From UBA2040 sp002384725 (GTDB lineage: Bacteria > Bacteroidota > Bacteroidia > Flavobacteriales_D > Crocinitomicaceae): a stretch of DNA of 64,000 nt. The notes under the pieces were generated by a model. It had not been told where the DNA came from and made no database searches. It worked only from the letters and a program-made list of their open reading frames with translations. Where the stretch lies: contig CAWUXE010000016.1 of assembly GCA_963926475.1 (NCBI GenBank), forward strand, positions 1 through 64,000. Reading direction: 5' to 3'. The position numbers and the translations under genes were made by a program. This document shows positions 8,607-17,248 of this stretch, one piece after another (within the stretch, counting starts at the first letter, position 1; each line of letters begins with the position of its first letter).

Positions 8607-9569
8607 ATGACACGTTTTCTATCCATTTTACTTGGATTAACACTTATCGCTTCGTGCGTACCAGCCAAAAAATACAAAGACCTCGTTGAGAAAGAAAAAC
8701 TCTGCTCAGAGGAATTGGAAAGTTACAAAACTTCCTCTTTGAATTATGAAGGCAAAGCAACGGATTACATGAAACGATACGAGGTGCTGACCAAAGAGGT
8801 AGAAATATTGAAAGCTGATACTGCCAGAATGGGACAAGATTTTCGCATGTTCCAAGCGCAATGCAAAAAAATCAACCTAGAGAACAAAGCTTTGGAGGCA
8901 CAGTTTGCCAATTACCGAAAAACAGGTGAATTGACGACTGCCGGATTACAAAAAGATCTAGAGTCTAAAAATTTGGAGTTGCAGAGAAAACAAGACGTTC
9001 TTAATTCTTTAGAGAAAGATTTGTCAGCAAAAGAACGCTTGTTGGCGGAACGAGAGGCACGTGTGAATGAATTGGAAGAAGCAATCAAACGAAAAGATGA
9101 AGCGCAATTACAATTGAAAGATAGAGTTGCGAAAGCCTTAGTGGGTTTCGAAAAGAAAGGTTTGTCAGTGGTTCAAAAAAACGGGAGAATATACGTGAGC
9201 ATGGAGGCGAAGCTTTTGTTCAAATCGGGAAGTACCTTTGTTGAAAAAGAAGGACAAGAGGCAATTGTTGAATTAGCCAAAGTACTTCAAGACGAAAAAG
9301 ATCTTGAAATTATTGTGGAAGGTCACACGGATTCTGATGCCTTAAAAAGCGCTTCTCATCCAAAGAACAATTGGGAGTTATCTGTTCTTAGAGCAACATC
9401 GGTAGTCGATATTATGCTGAACAACTCCAACATGGACCCAAAGAAACTAATGCCGGCCGGCCGATCTGAATTTTTACCCGTTGACCCAAATGACAACGCT
9501 AAAAACAGAAGAATTGAGATTATCATTTCTCCAAACTTGAACGAATTATTCGATATTATTTCAAAATAA
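8607..9569 (+). CDS. OmpA-family lipoprotein with coiled coil
   Basis: This 320-residue lipoprotein has signal MTRFLSILLGLTLIASC with the lipidated cysteine at position 17. Residues ~25-170 form a continuous coiled coil rich in Glu, Lys and Leu. The C-terminal ~130 residues are an OmpA-like peptidoglycan-binding domain. Its landmarks are LLFKSGSTFVEKEGQEAI, IIVEGHTDSDAL, NWELSVLRATSVVDIM, PAGRSEFLPVDPND and NRRIEIIISP. It should sit in the outer membrane or periplasm and bridge to peptidoglycan across the coiled coil. A strong terminator follows, so it is probably a single-gene unit. Confidence 0.92.
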   Translation: MTRFLSILLGLTLIASCVPAKKYKDLVEKEKLCSEELESYKTSSLNYEGKATDYMKRYEVLTKEVEILKADTARMGQDFRMFQAQCKKINLENKALEAQFANYRKTGELTTAGLQKDLESKNLELQRKQDVLNSLEKDLSAKERLLAEREARVNELEEAIKRKDEAQLQLKDRVAKALVGFEKKGLSVVQKNGRIYVSMEAKLLFKSGSTFVEKEGQEAIVELAKVLQDEKDLEIIVEGHTDSDALKSASHPKNNWELSVLRATSVVDIMLNNSNMDPKKLMPAGRSEFLPVDPNDNAKNRRIEIIISPNLNELFDIISK

Positions 9570-9608
9570 TACGAAGCCCGAGTATCTCTACAAATCATCA
9601 TCTAGAAC

Positions 9609-9647
9609 AAAACACCTTGTTTCATTAATACTGAAGCAGGGTTTTTT
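9609..9647 (+). terminator. hairpin terminator after the OmpA-like lipoprotein gene
   Basis: The arms 9609-9624 and 9632-9647 pair over 16 positions with one mismatch and two G-T pairs, around a 7-nt loop. The right arm ends in a run of six T. Confidence 0.7.
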
Positions 9648-9670
9648 GTTTGGTTCATCGACCAATTTGT

Positions 9671-9678
9671 TATTTTTG
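9671..9678 (+). promoter_or_regulatory. -7 promoter element for uvrC
   Basis: TATTTTTG matches TAnnTTTG, with a TTG at 9650-9652 giving an 18-nt spacer. The uvrC ATG at 9683 is only 4 nt downstream, so the predicted transcript is leaderless or nearly so. Confidence 0.6.
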
Positions 9679-9682
9679 TTTT

Positions 9683-11482
9683 ATGTCGTCCGTCCCCCAA
9701 AAATTGCAGCTGCAACTTCAAACTTTACCCAATAAGCCGGGCGTTTATCAATATTTCGACAAAAACGAGACTATAATCTATGTTGGCAAGGCTAAAAACA
9801 TCAAAAACAGAGTTAAATCTTACTTTGTAAAAAATCATGATTGCGCGAAAACGAGAATTCTTGTTCGTCAAATAGCACGATTGGAATATATCGTTGTGGA
9901 CACCGAATTGGATGCGTTGTTGTTGGAGAATAACTTGATAAAAAAGTATTTGCCTAAATACAATATTCAACTCAAAGACGACAAAACATATCCGTGGGTT
10001 TGTATTAAAAAGGAATCCTTTCCGCGGGTTTTTCCGACGCGAAGAATGGTAAAAGATGGCTCGAAATACTTGGGCCCCTATCCAAATGTGAAGGCCATGC
10101 ACACCTTATTGGGCGTGATAAAAGACCTTTATCCTTTGCGAAATTGCAATTTGGATTTGAACGAAAAAAAAATCAAAGAAGGGAAATACAAGGTTTGCCT
10201 AGAATATCATATTGGCAACTGCAAAGGACCATGCATAGGCGAAGAACCGAAAGAAACCTACGACGATTATATTGCTCAGATTGAACATATATTGAACGGA
10301 AATTTATCCTCAGTCATCAAATTATTGAAATCTCAGATGCAGGCGCACGCAGAAAAATTTGAGTACGAAGAAGCGCAAGTTTTTAAATCGAAATTGGATT
10401 ATCTAGACAACTATCAGCGAAAATCGGCTGTTGTTTCACAAACCGTTTCACAATGCGATGTAATAACTGTACTGCAAGATGAAAAGTCGGCATTCGTGAA
10501 TTATTTGGTCGTGAAAAACGGTGCCATTATTCATGGATATACGATTGAAGTGAAGAAAAAACTGGACGAAGAATTGCCCGACATCATTGGGTTTGTGTTG
10601 CCCGAAATGCGCGAAAAATTCAATAGTTTATCCACGGATGTTTTGCTTCAAGAAGAAATTAATCTACAATTCGAAGGATTAAAATTTCAAGTTCCACAAC
10701 GCGGCGATCGCAAAACTTTGGTGGATTTATCCTTGCGCAACACCACTTTTTATCGTTTGGAAAAACTGAAACAAGAAAAGATAGTTTCACCAGAAAAACA
10801 CACCGACCGCATTCTTTCTCAAATTCAAAAAGATTTTCGTGTTCCAGAATTACCCGTTCACATCGAATGTTTCGACAACAGTAATATTCAAGGAACAAAT
10901 CCTGTATCGGCCTGCGTAGTTTTCAGAAATGCCAAACCGAGTAAAAAAGACTACCGCCATTTCAATATTAAAACGGTGGAAGGACCGGATGATTTTGCCA
11001 GCATGTACGAAGCGGTTTATCGTCGGTACAAAAGATTGTTAGATGAAAAACAGCCTTTACCACAACTGATTGTTATTGATGGAGGGAAAGGACAACTGAG
11101 TTCTTCAATGAAAGCTTTGGCCGATTTGGGCATCCGCGGAAAAATTGTGATAGTCGGTATTGCCAAACGTTTGGAAGAAATCTTCTTCCCAGGCGATCAG
11201 TATCCAATTTACATTGATAAACGTTCCGAAAGCTTAAAGGTGATCCAATTTATGCGAAATGAGGCTCACCGATTTGGCATTACGCATCACAGAAATCGTC
11301 GATCGAAAGCAGCTCTTAGCTCCGAAATTCTCGACATTCCAGGGATTGGTCCAAAAACACAAGAAATATTAATCAAGCATTTTAAATCTGTCCAAGGAAT
11401 TAGGGTAACCAAGAAAAAAGAGCTGATAGAACAAGTAGGTGAGGCAAAGGCTGATATTTTGTTCACCTATTTTAGGTCTTGA
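9683..11482 (+). CDS. uvrC: excinuclease ABC subunit C
   Basis: UvrC makes both incisions flanking UvrB-bound DNA lesions in nucleotide excision repair. The 599-residue protein starts at 9683 (MSSVPQKLQLQLQTLPNKPG). It has the N-terminal GIY-YIG nuclease domain (GVYQYFDKNETIIYVGKAKNI), a Cys-containing region (CLEYHIGNCKGPCIG), a UVR motif near residues 195-235, and an RNase H-like endonuclease domain (IECFDNSNIQGTNPVSACV, LIVIDGGKGQLSS). A helix-hairpin-helix tail contains LDIPGIGPKTQEILIKHF. The 11-residue upstream extension in frame is not conserved and would overlap the promoter element. All expected domains are present at full length. Confidence 0.97.
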   Translation: MSSVPQKLQLQLQTLPNKPGVYQYFDKNETIIYVGKAKNIKNRVKSYFVKNHDCAKTRILVRQIARLEYIVVDTELDALLLENNLIKKYLPKYNIQLKDDKTYPWVCIKKESFPRVFPTRRMVKDGSKYLGPYPNVKAMHTLLGVIKDLYPLRNCNLDLNEKKIKEGKYKVCLEYHIGNCKGPCIGEEPKETYDDYIAQIEHILNGNLSSVIKLLKSQMQAHAEKFEYEEAQVFKSKLDYLDNYQRKSAVVSQTVSQCDVITVLQDEKSAFVNYLVVKNGAIIHGYTIEVKKKLDEELPDIIGFVLPEMREKFNSLSTDVLLQEEINLQFEGLKFQVPQRGDRKTLVDLSLRNTTFYRLEKLKQEKIVSPEKHTDRILSQIQKDFRVPELPVHIECFDNSNIQGTNPVSACVVFRNAKPSKKDYRHFNIKTVEGPDDFASMYEAVYRRYKRLLDEKQPLPQLIVIDGGKGQLSSSMKALADLGIRGKIVIVGIAKRLEEIFFPGDQYPIYIDKRSESLKVIQFMRNEAHRFGITHHRNRRSKAALSSEILDIPGIGPKTQEILIKHFKSVQGIRVTKKKELIEQVGEAKADILFTYFRS

Positions 11483-11546
11483 CTTTTCACCATTTCCCTT
11501 TTGATAATTCCATGTTACCCCCCTTGAAATCATAGTTATATAGGTC

Positions 11547-11554
11547 TACTTTTG
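11547..11554 (+). promoter_or_regulatory. -7 promoter element for the amidase gene
   Basis: TACTTTTG matches TAnnTTTG, with a TTG at 11524-11526 (20-nt spacer). The amidase ATG at 11559 lies 4 nt downstream, the same geometry as at uvrC. Confidence 0.6.
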
Positions 11555-11558
11555 TATT

Positions 11559-12473
11559 ATGCGTGTCATTGCAGCCATACTTATGCTACTTGTCGGAAGT
11601 GTATTCTTAGGAATGTCGCCGCCGAAAACCATTACGGTTGTCATCGATGCGGGCCATGGCGGGAAGGATCCAGGGCATTTAAGCCATAGTTCAAGCCACA
11701 AAACAGAAAAAGAAATCAACCTGAAAATCGCCAATCTCGTCGGCGAATACGTTGAGAAATACTTGTATAATGTCAAAGTCGTTTATACGCGAACGGACGA
11801 TTCTTTTCTTTCGCTCGATGAAAGAGTAGCCTTGGCCAATGGCAAAAAAGCAGATTATTTCATTAGCGTTCATTGCAATGGAAATCCACAAACTGATGTA
11901 TACGGCACAGAAAGTCACGTGCATGATTTCTCGGCAAAAAAGTCCTATAATTTCGCCAAAGACATAGAAAGTCAGTTTTCAAAAAGGGCGGGACGAAATT
12001 CACGTGGTGTGAAAAACAATGAAGATAGAGCACATTCCATCCAAGTCTTGAAATTCACAGAAATGACGAGTGTTTTAGTCGAATGTGGTTTTTTAACCAA
12101 TACCTCAGAAGCCAATTATTTAAACTCCAGCCATGGACAAGAAATCTTGGCATCTGCTATTTTTAGAGCCTTTCGTGACGCAGCTCAGCGCGATTATCCA
12201 GATATGAATGTAAAGAACAAACCAAAAGAAGCGGAAGAAACGAAAGAATACACCATACAACTCATGTCTTCAAAAACATGGATAGATACGGATAGTCCGG
12301 ATTTCAAACGGCTTAACATGAAAGTGACTCGAGTGGAATTGAACACCACCAATGCCTATAAATACATCTACTACGCTGGCACTTTTACAGCCCTTACCGA
12401 AGCAAAAACCGTACTCGAAAAAGTCAAGAATAAAGGCTACAGAGATGCGCTAGTTGTTCCCAAAAAAGACTAA
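11559..12473 (+). CDS. N-acetylmuramoyl-L-alanine amidase (Amidase_3) with SPOR-like tail
   Basis: This zinc amidase cleaves the amide bond between N-acetylmuramic acid and L-alanine, typically splitting septal peptidoglycan. The 304-residue protein has a hydrophobic N-terminus (MRVIAAILMLLVGSVFLG) serving as signal peptide or anchor. The Amidase_3 domain contains VVIDAGHGGKDPGH (first zinc His), EKEINLKIA (zinc Glu), FISVHCNGN (second zinc His) and SVLVECGFLTN with the catalytic Glu. The last ~80 residues (YTIQLMSSKTWI to ALVVPKKD) resemble a SPOR domain, which would target the enzyme to denuded glycan at the division site. It follows uvrC but has its own promoter element. Confidence 0.92.
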   Translation: MRVIAAILMLLVGSVFLGMSPPKTITVVIDAGHGGKDPGHLSHSSSHKTEKEINLKIANLVGEYVEKYLYNVKVVYTRTDDSFLSLDERVALANGKKADYFISVHCNGNPQTDVYGTESHVHDFSAKKSYNFAKDIESQFSKRAGRNSRGVKNNEDRAHSIQVLKFTEMTSVLVECGFLTNTSEANYLNSSHGQEILASAIFRAFRDAAQRDYPDMNVKNKPKEAEETKEYTIQLMSSKTWIDTDSPDFKRLNMKVTRVELNTTNAYKYIYYAGTFTALTEAKTVLEKVKNKGYRDALVVPKKD

Positions 12474-12531
12474 AAACCAAGCCTTTCCCCTTCCTGTTGA
12501 TATCTTAATTAGTTAAAATTGAATTTTCGAT

Positions 12532-12539
12532 TATCTTTG
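12532..12539 (+). promoter_or_regulatory. -7 promoter element for traR/dksA-lspA
   Basis: TATCTTTG matches TAnnTTTG, about 48 nt before the ATG at 12588. No convincing TTG is seen at the usual distance upstream. Confidence 0.45.
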
Positions 12540-12587
12540 CGTGAGCAAGAAAAAAATACTCTTTTTATCTCTTAATAATAACAACTA

Positions 12588-12971
12588 ATGGGAACCGGAA
12601 AATCAAGATATTCGGATCAAGAATTACAAGAATTCAAAGAATTGATCCAAAGAAAATTACAAGAAGCACAAGAAGATTATGTCTTGTTGCGTGGTTCTCT
12701 TTCGAACAGTGACAATCACGGAACTGACGATACAGGTCGATCATTCAACATGATGGAAGATGGTTCAGAAACACTTTCTCGTGAGGAAGTTGCTCAGCTA
12801 GCTAGTCGTCAAGAAAAATTCATTCAAAGTCTTCAAAGTGCTTTGGTTCGAATTGAAAATAAAACATATGGAGTTTGTCGAGTAACCGGAAAATTAATCC
12901 GTAAAGAGCGTTTGATGCTGGTTCCTCACGCAACTTTGAGCATTGAAGCAAAAAATGCACAAGACAGCTAA
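12588..12971 (+). CDS. TraR/DksA-family transcription factor lacking most zinc cysteines
   Basis: The 127-residue protein has an N-terminal coiled-coil hairpin (residues ~8-85) with acidic residues near its tip (HGTDDTGRSF), as in DksA proteins that reach into the RNA polymerase secondary channel. The C-terminal part aligns with the DksA zinc finger (YGVCRVTGKLIRKERLMLVPHATLSI). Only the first of the four zinc cysteines is kept; the others are Thr, Ser and Ala. A folded but zinc-free domain is likely. It overlaps lspA by 17 bp and is presumably co-transcribed with it. A role in ppGpp-linked control of transcription is inferred from the family, not shown. Confidence 0.9.
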   Translation: MGTGKSRYSDQELQEFKELIQRKLQEAQEDYVLLRGSLSNSDNHGTDDTGRSFNMMEDGSETLSREEVAQLASRQEKFIQSLQSALVRIENKTYGVCRVTGKLIRKERLMLVPHATLSIEAKNAQDS

Positions 12972-13722
12972 TTTTACTAAAAAGTCTCTTTTGATTTCGG
13001 CCATTTTGATTGCAATCATTTTGATTGCCGATCAATGGATAAAGGTATATATAAAGTCTACTTTTTCGCCCAATGAAATACGTCCTCTGCTTGGTGATTG
13101 GTTGGTTTTACAATACATCGAAAATCAAGGAATGGCCTTCGGGGCGACCTTTAGTTCCTCTCAATGGGGAAAACTTTCACTCAGTATTTTTAGAATTCTT
13201 GCCATTGTTGGTATTGCTTGGTATATGATTTCTCAAGCTCGAAAAGGCGCTCGTCTAGAATTCGTTATTGCCTTAAGTTTGATCTTTGCTGGAGCAACTG
13301 GTAACCTGATTGACAGTATGTTCTACGATTTTATTTTTCCCTATGATCCTTGTTTCATGTTTAATCATGCTGAAGGCTCTGGAAATATTGTTAATTGCGA
13401 CATTTTTGGAGATATACCAGTGAAACATCGTGGATTCCTATTTGGTAACGTGGTCGATATGTTCCGTTTTCAAGCCATTTGGCCACAATGGGTTCCTTAT
13501 TTTGGCGGAAAGGATGTTTTTCCGGCAATCTGGAATTTGGCAGATGGGTCAATAACACTTGGTGTATTTATGGTCTTCCTTCGCCAACGCACCTATTTTC
13601 CAAAGAAATCTTTGGATGGTATTGAAGGTGGAAATGACACTGTAGATGAGTTTTCTGTGGATGAGCCGGATGATTTAACAACAGGAAACACAAAGAATCA
13701 GCCAGAGGACAAGGAGATATAA
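12955..13722 (+). CDS. lspA: lipoprotein signal peptidase (signal peptidase II)
   Basis: LspA is an inner-membrane aspartyl peptidase that removes signal peptides from prolipoproteins. The ATG at 12955 gives 255 residues and overlaps the preceding gene by 17 bp; an in-frame TTG at 12943 would add only four residues. Four membrane helices are visible. The catalytic aspartates are in the two conserved blocks, GATGNLIDS and FPAIWNLADGSITLG. Other family motifs are DQWIKVYI and YIENQGMAFG. An insert of ~35 residues with several cysteines lies between the catalytic blocks, and the protein ends in a ~45-residue acidic hydrophilic tail. This makes it much longer than the ~165-residue E. coli enzyme, as I recall for Bacteroidota. 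Confidence 0.95.
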   Translation: MHKTANFTKKSLLISAILIAIILIADQWIKVYIKSTFSPNEIRPLLGDWLVLQYIENQGMAFGATFSSSQWGKLSLSIFRILAIVGIAWYMISQARKGARLEFVIALSLIFAGATGNLIDSMFYDFIFPYDPCFMFNHAEGSGNIVNCDIFGDIPVKHRGFLFGNVVDMFRFQAIWPQWVPYFGGKDVFPAIWNLADGSITLGVFMVFLRQRTYFPKKSLDGIEGGNDTVDEFSVDEPDDLTTGNTKNQPEDKEI

Positions 13723-13738
13723 TTGAATTTGTTCCTCC

Positions 13739-13764
13739 ACAAGCTGAGGCCTCGGTTGTTTTTT
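13739..13764 (+). terminator. probable terminator after lspA
   Basis: The arms ACAAGCT and GGTTGT pair with one bulged base around GAGGCCTC, followed by a T run. It lies in the 40-bp gap between convergent lspA and the thioesterase gene. Confidence 0.45.
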
Positions 13765-14161
13765 AGTCTTCTTTTCCTTTTAATCGATCTTTCACAAATT
13801 CAATTTTCGTTTTGTGATGCGGTGCTGGTTTTCCATCAGGACCCAAGTTCACCATGATAATGCTATCGATAGTAATTATCGTTTTTCTAGTCATCATATT
13901 TCTAGCTTCGCAACGCAAAGTCAAGGAGGAATTGCCAAATTTTACAGCTTCCATGCCTATTTCTATAATATCTCCTTGAACTGCCTTGTCCTGAAAATTA
14001 ATGTCGGAAATATATTTTGTGACTATTTTTTTGTTGTCAAATTGAGCGATTGCATACAATGCCGCTTCTTCGTCTATCCATTGTAATAAACGTCCCCCGA
14101 ATAGAGTTTGGTTAGGGTTTAAGTCTTCGGGTTTAACCCATTTTCTGGTGTGAAATCGCAT
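13763..14161 (-). CDS. acyl-CoA thioesterase (hotdog fold)
   Basis: The start at 14161 (MRFHTRKWVKPEDLNPNQTL) gives 132 residues, the usual length of the YciA-like hotdog family. Features of that family are a beta strand leading into PNQTLFGGRLLQWIDEEAALYA, whose long hotdog helix carries the catalytic acidic residues, and then ISDINFQDKAVQGDIIEIGMEAVKFG split over the central strands. It would hydrolyse fatty acyl-CoA thioesters in the cytoplasm, with substrate unknown. An in-frame extension to 14242 runs through a dispersed repeat and encodes the SPELVEG peptide typical of such repeats, so it was rejected as coding. Confidence 0.85.
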   Translation of the reverse strand: MRFHTRKWVKPEDLNPNQTLFGGRLLQWIDEEAALYAIAQFDNKKIVTKYISDINFQDKAVQGDIIEIGMEAVKFGNSSLTLRCEARNMMTRKTIITIDSIIMVNLGPDGKPAPHHKTKIEFVKDRLKGKED

Positions 14162-14197
14162 AGTTTTGGTGTTTTGATAAAGGTAATTGTTTTTTTG

Positions 14198-14251
14198 CCC
14201 TTCGACAAGTTCAGGGCTCGGTTTGGCGCCGCTTGCCTTCAACAGGCTCAG
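14198..14251. repeat. dispersed intergenic repeat, two diverged half-copies
   Basis: CCCTTCGACAAGTTCAGGG at 14198-14216 and CCTTCAACAGGCTCAG at 14236-14251 are related copies of one ~18-bp element. From memory, the element (CCTTCGACAAGCTCAGGG-like) is scattered in intergenic regions of many bacterial genomes. They lie between the thioesterase and ywbE genes. Confidence 0.55.
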
Positions 14252-14266
14252 TAGGCGCTATAAGTT

Positions 14267-14298
14267 AGAGTAGGCTTCGGCTCCACTCAGCCTACTCT
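14267..14298. other. 10-bp inverted repeat spanning the ywbE stop codon
   Basis: AGAGTAGGCT (14267-14276) pairs perfectly with AGCCTACTCT (14289-14298) around a 12-nt loop. The right arm includes the ywbE stop at 14292. It could end ywbE transcripts, but no strong T-tract follows. Confidence 0.5.
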
Positions 14299-14492
14299 CC
14301 GATTATTTCCTTCACTCTACCAACTATTCCAGAATCCAATTGCACCTTGATGCCATGTAGATGGTTTGGGGAACTGGTTAGAATTCTCTTTACGAAGCCA
14401 TGGGTTAGTTCTCCTGTGCGTTGGTGGTGTTTCTGCACTACTTCCACCTCAAGACCGATTGAGATGTTTTTACGTTGAGTGTTTGGGTTCAT
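14292..14492 (-). CDS. ywbE: YwbE family protein (DUF2196)
   Basis: This small 66-residue protein matches the YwbE family along its whole length. Landmarks are RKNISIGLEVEVVQKHHQRTG, followed by an ILTSSPNHLHGIKVQL segment and GIVGRVKEI at the end. The family has a small beta-rich fold and no established function. No signal peptide or membrane segment is present. It is in the same orientation as the thioesterase but separated from it by the dispersed repeat. Confidence 0.88.
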   Translation of the reverse strand: MNPNTQRKNISIGLEVEVVQKHHQRTGELTHGFVKRILTSSPNHLHGIKVQLDSGIVGRVKEIIGE

Positions 14493-14809
14493 CTATTTTT
14501 ATTGACGTTTATTTAAAGTAGAATTATCAGAGCAATGCAAAATCCTAATCCACCTCTAATATGAACAGAGCCATTGCTGCTAAAACTTTATGCCATATTA
14601 TTGGTTTCGAATTGTTCGTTTGTTCATCTGTCTCAAGTTTTTCTATTAATAAAAATGAGTTTAAAGAATTATTCCCTATTCGATTAAAGTATTTTAAATT
14701 AAAAACCCTCTATCTGGGCATAGCCGAAACAAAGGGTTTTTAATTTATCTCCGAGAAGCTTGAAATGGCACTTAAAAGCACCTCTCTTCAATATATATTA
14801 AGCGAGAAG
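14493..14809. other. intergenic region between ywbE and nrdA
   Basis: This 317-bp gap holds the ywbE upstream region and, at 14701-14741, the nrdA terminator. A 60-codon open frame at 14561-14743 runs through the terminator and has no recognisable features, so it is not called. Confidence 0.6.
14701..14741. terminator. hairpin terminator downstream of nrdBA
   Basis: AAAAACCCT (14701-14709) pairs with AGGGTTTTT (14733-14741). On the minus strand the left arm ends in a T run, so it fits termination of nrdA about 70-110 nt past its stop codon. Confidence 0.65.
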
Positions 14810-17173
14810 CTAACTTCCGCACGCTTCGCAATCATCTGGATTGTCAATAGAACAAGCAATAGCTTCTGCTGCTTCTTTCTCTGAAACCACTTTTGGAGTA
14901 GATTGAACCATCGTTTTGTCAACCGTAAACTTGATAGCGTCTGTTGCCGCTTTCGTTCTTAGGTAATACATTCCCGTTTTCAATCCTTTTTCCCATGCGT
15001 AGAAGTGCATTGATGTCAATTTACCGAAGTTGGCGTTTTCCATAAATACATTCAACGATTGTGATTGGCAAATAAATGCTCCACGATCTGCGGCTTGATC
15101 CATGATTGCTTTTCCAGAAATTTCCCAAGCTGTTTTGTACAAATCTTTCAATTCTTGAGGAATCACATTGATGTTTTGAACAGAACCGTTTGTCGACATT
15201 AAAGTCTGACGCATTTCTTTTGTCCACAATCCTTCTTTTACTAGGTCTTTCAAAAGGTGTTTGTTCACCACGATGAATTCTCCAGAAAGTACTCGACGCG
15301 TATAAACGTTTGAAGTATATGGTTCGAAACATTCATTGTTTCCAAGGATTTGTGCTGTAGATGCAGTTGGCATTGGCGCTAATAACAAAGAGTTACGCAC
15401 TCCGTATTTCTTCACCTCAGCTTTCAACACATCCCATTCCCAGCGCGGAGATGGTGTTACACCCCACATATCGAATTGCATAATTCCTTTTGAAACTGGC
15501 GATCCTTTGTACGACTCATATGGTCCGTCTTTCTTCGCTAAATCTTTTGAAGCAGTCATTGCCGCATAGTACAAGGTTTCAAAAATCTCAGCATTCAATG
15601 TTTTTGCTCCTTCTGATTCGAAAGGCAAACGCATCATCATGAAGGCATCAGCTAAACCTTGAACACCAATTCCAATTGGACGGTGACGCAAGTTTGAGTT
15701 ACGTGCTTCTTCAATTGGGTAGAAGTTTTCATCTATGATTTTGTTCAAGTTCAATGCCACTTGATACGTTACTTCGAACAATTTGTCGTGATCAAAAGTT
15801 CCTTCTTCTGTTACATATTTCGGCAAGGCGATAGAAGCCAAGTTACAAACTGCAACCTCATCTGGAGCCGTATATTCAATAATTTCAGTACACAAATTAG
15901 AAGACTTGATGGTCCCCAAGTTTTGTTGATTTGATTTTGCATTCGCAGCATCTTTGTACAACATGTATGGCGTACCTGTTTCGATTTGCGATTCCAAAAT
16001 TTTGAACCATAAATCTTGTGCTTTTATCGTTTTACGCCCTTTTCCTGCTTTCTCGTATTTCGTGTATAATTTTTCGAATTCAGCACTGTGCGTATCTGAC
16101 AATCCTGGACATTCGTGTGGACACATCAAAGTCCAATCGCCGTTTTCTTTCACACGTTTCATGAACAAATCTGGAATCCAAAGAGCATAGAACAAATCAC
16201 GAGCACGTGATTCTTCTTTTCCGTGGTTCTTTTTCAAATCCAAGAAATCGAATACATCCGCATGCCAAGGCTCCAAGTAAATTGCGAAAGAACCTTTTCT
16301 TTTTCCTCCACCTTGATCTACGTAGCGAGCGGTGTCATTGAATACACGCAACATTGGCACAATCCCGTTTGATGCTCCGTTAGTTCCTTTGATATAAGAT
16401 CCTGTAGCGCGGATGTCATGGATAGATAATCCAATTCCTCCTGCAGATTGTGAAATCTGAGCACATGATTTTAAAGTATCGTAAATTCCAGAAATACTAT
16501 CTTCTTTCATGGTCAACAAGAAGCAAGACGACATTTGAGGTTTTGGTGTTCCTGAATTAAACAAAGTTGGAGTAGCATGTGTGAACCAGCCTTCCGACAT
16601 CAAGTTGTATGTTTTGATAGCCGCTTGAATATCTGTTTTGTGAATTCCCAACGATACACGCATCAACATGTGCTGAGGACGCTCAACAATGTTTCCGTTG
16701 ATTTTCAAAAGGTACGAACGCGTCAATGTTTTGAATCCGAAATAATCATAACGGAAATCGCGATCGTAAATAATGCTTGAATCTAAAAGATCTTTGTTCT
16801 TCTGGATGATTTTGTAAACTTCATCCGAAATCAAAGCAGCATTTTGGTTCGTTTTCGGGTCGATGTAGTTGTACATGTCCTCGATCGTTTCCGAAAAAGT
16901 CTTCTTCGTATCCTTGTGCAAATTCGAAACTGCGATACGTGAAGCTAACAAAGCATAATCTGGATGATCCATCGTTTTTGCAGCTGCTACCTCGGCTGCA
17001 AGATTATCCAATTGGTTTGTTGTTACTCCGTCAAAGATTCCTTCAATCACCTTCATTGCAACTGCTTCTGGTGAAACTAGTGGATCTAGACCGTAACACA
17101 TTTTGACGATTCGGGCTGTTACTTTATCAAATTTCACAGATTCTTTCCGTCCATCTCGTTTTACTACATGCAT
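14810..17173 (-). CDS. nrdA: ribonucleoside-diphosphate reductase, alpha subunit (class Ia)
   Basis: NrdA reduces ribonucleoside diphosphates to deoxyribonucleotides, with NrdB supplying the radical. The start at 17173 (MHVVKRDGRKESVKFDK) gives 787 residues and begins directly with the ATP-cone domain used for allosteric activity control. Catalytic residues are visible: Cys217 in MSSCFLLT, Asn426/Cys428/Glu430 in SNLCTEIIEY, the third active-site cysteine in AVCNLASIALP, and the family motif PMPTASTAQILGNNE. The C-terminus DDCEACGS carries the CxxC pair that is re-reduced by thioredoxin or glutaredoxin. It lies 75 bp downstream of nrdB on the same strand, an nrdB-nrdA operon. Confidence 0.97.
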   Translation of the reverse strand: MHVVKRDGRKESVKFDKVTARIVKMCYGLDPLVSPEAVAMKVIEGIFDGVTTNQLDNLAAEVAAAKTMDHPDYALLASRIAVSNLHKDTKKTFSETIEDMYNYIDPKTNQNAALISDEVYKIIQKNKDLLDSSIIYDRDFRYDYFGFKTLTRSYLLKINGNIVERPQHMLMRVSLGIHKTDIQAAIKTYNLMSEGWFTHATPTLFNSGTPKPQMSSCFLLTMKEDSISGIYDTLKSCAQISQSAGGIGLSIHDIRATGSYIKGTNGASNGIVPMLRVFNDTARYVDQGGGKRKGSFAIYLEPWHADVFDFLDLKKNHGKEESRARDLFYALWIPDLFMKRVKENGDWTLMCPHECPGLSDTHSAEFEKLYTKYEKAGKGRKTIKAQDLWFKILESQIETGTPYMLYKDAANAKSNQQNLGTIKSSNLCTEIIEYTAPDEVAVCNLASIALPKYVTEEGTFDHDKLFEVTYQVALNLNKIIDENFYPIEEARNSNLRHRPIGIGVQGLADAFMMMRLPFESEGAKTLNAEIFETLYYAAMTASKDLAKKDGPYESYKGSPVSKGIMQFDMWGVTPSPRWEWDVLKAEVKKYGVRNSLLLAPMPTASTAQILGNNECFEPYTSNVYTRRVLSGEFIVVNKHLLKDLVKEGLWTKEMRQTLMSTNGSVQNINVIPQELKDLYKTAWEISGKAIMDQAADRGAFICQSQSLNVFMENANFGKLTSMHFYAWEKGLKTGMYYLRTKAATDAIKFTVDKTMVQSTPKVVSEKEAAEAIACSIDNPDDCEACGS

Positions 17174-17248
17174 AATTATTATTGGGTTTTTTGGCGTCCA
17201 TCTATCAACAGACAAGTTCTATATATTGGAGTTTAAATAAGGATCCTT

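Noticed and set aside
14162..14242. N-terminal extension of the thioesterase
   Set aside because: It is read through the dispersed repeat (giving the typical SPELVEG peptide); family similarity begins at the ATG at 14161.
14561..14743. 60-codon open frame on the plus strand
   Set aside because: Its last third is the nrdBA terminator hairpin, and no domain or promoter element supports it.
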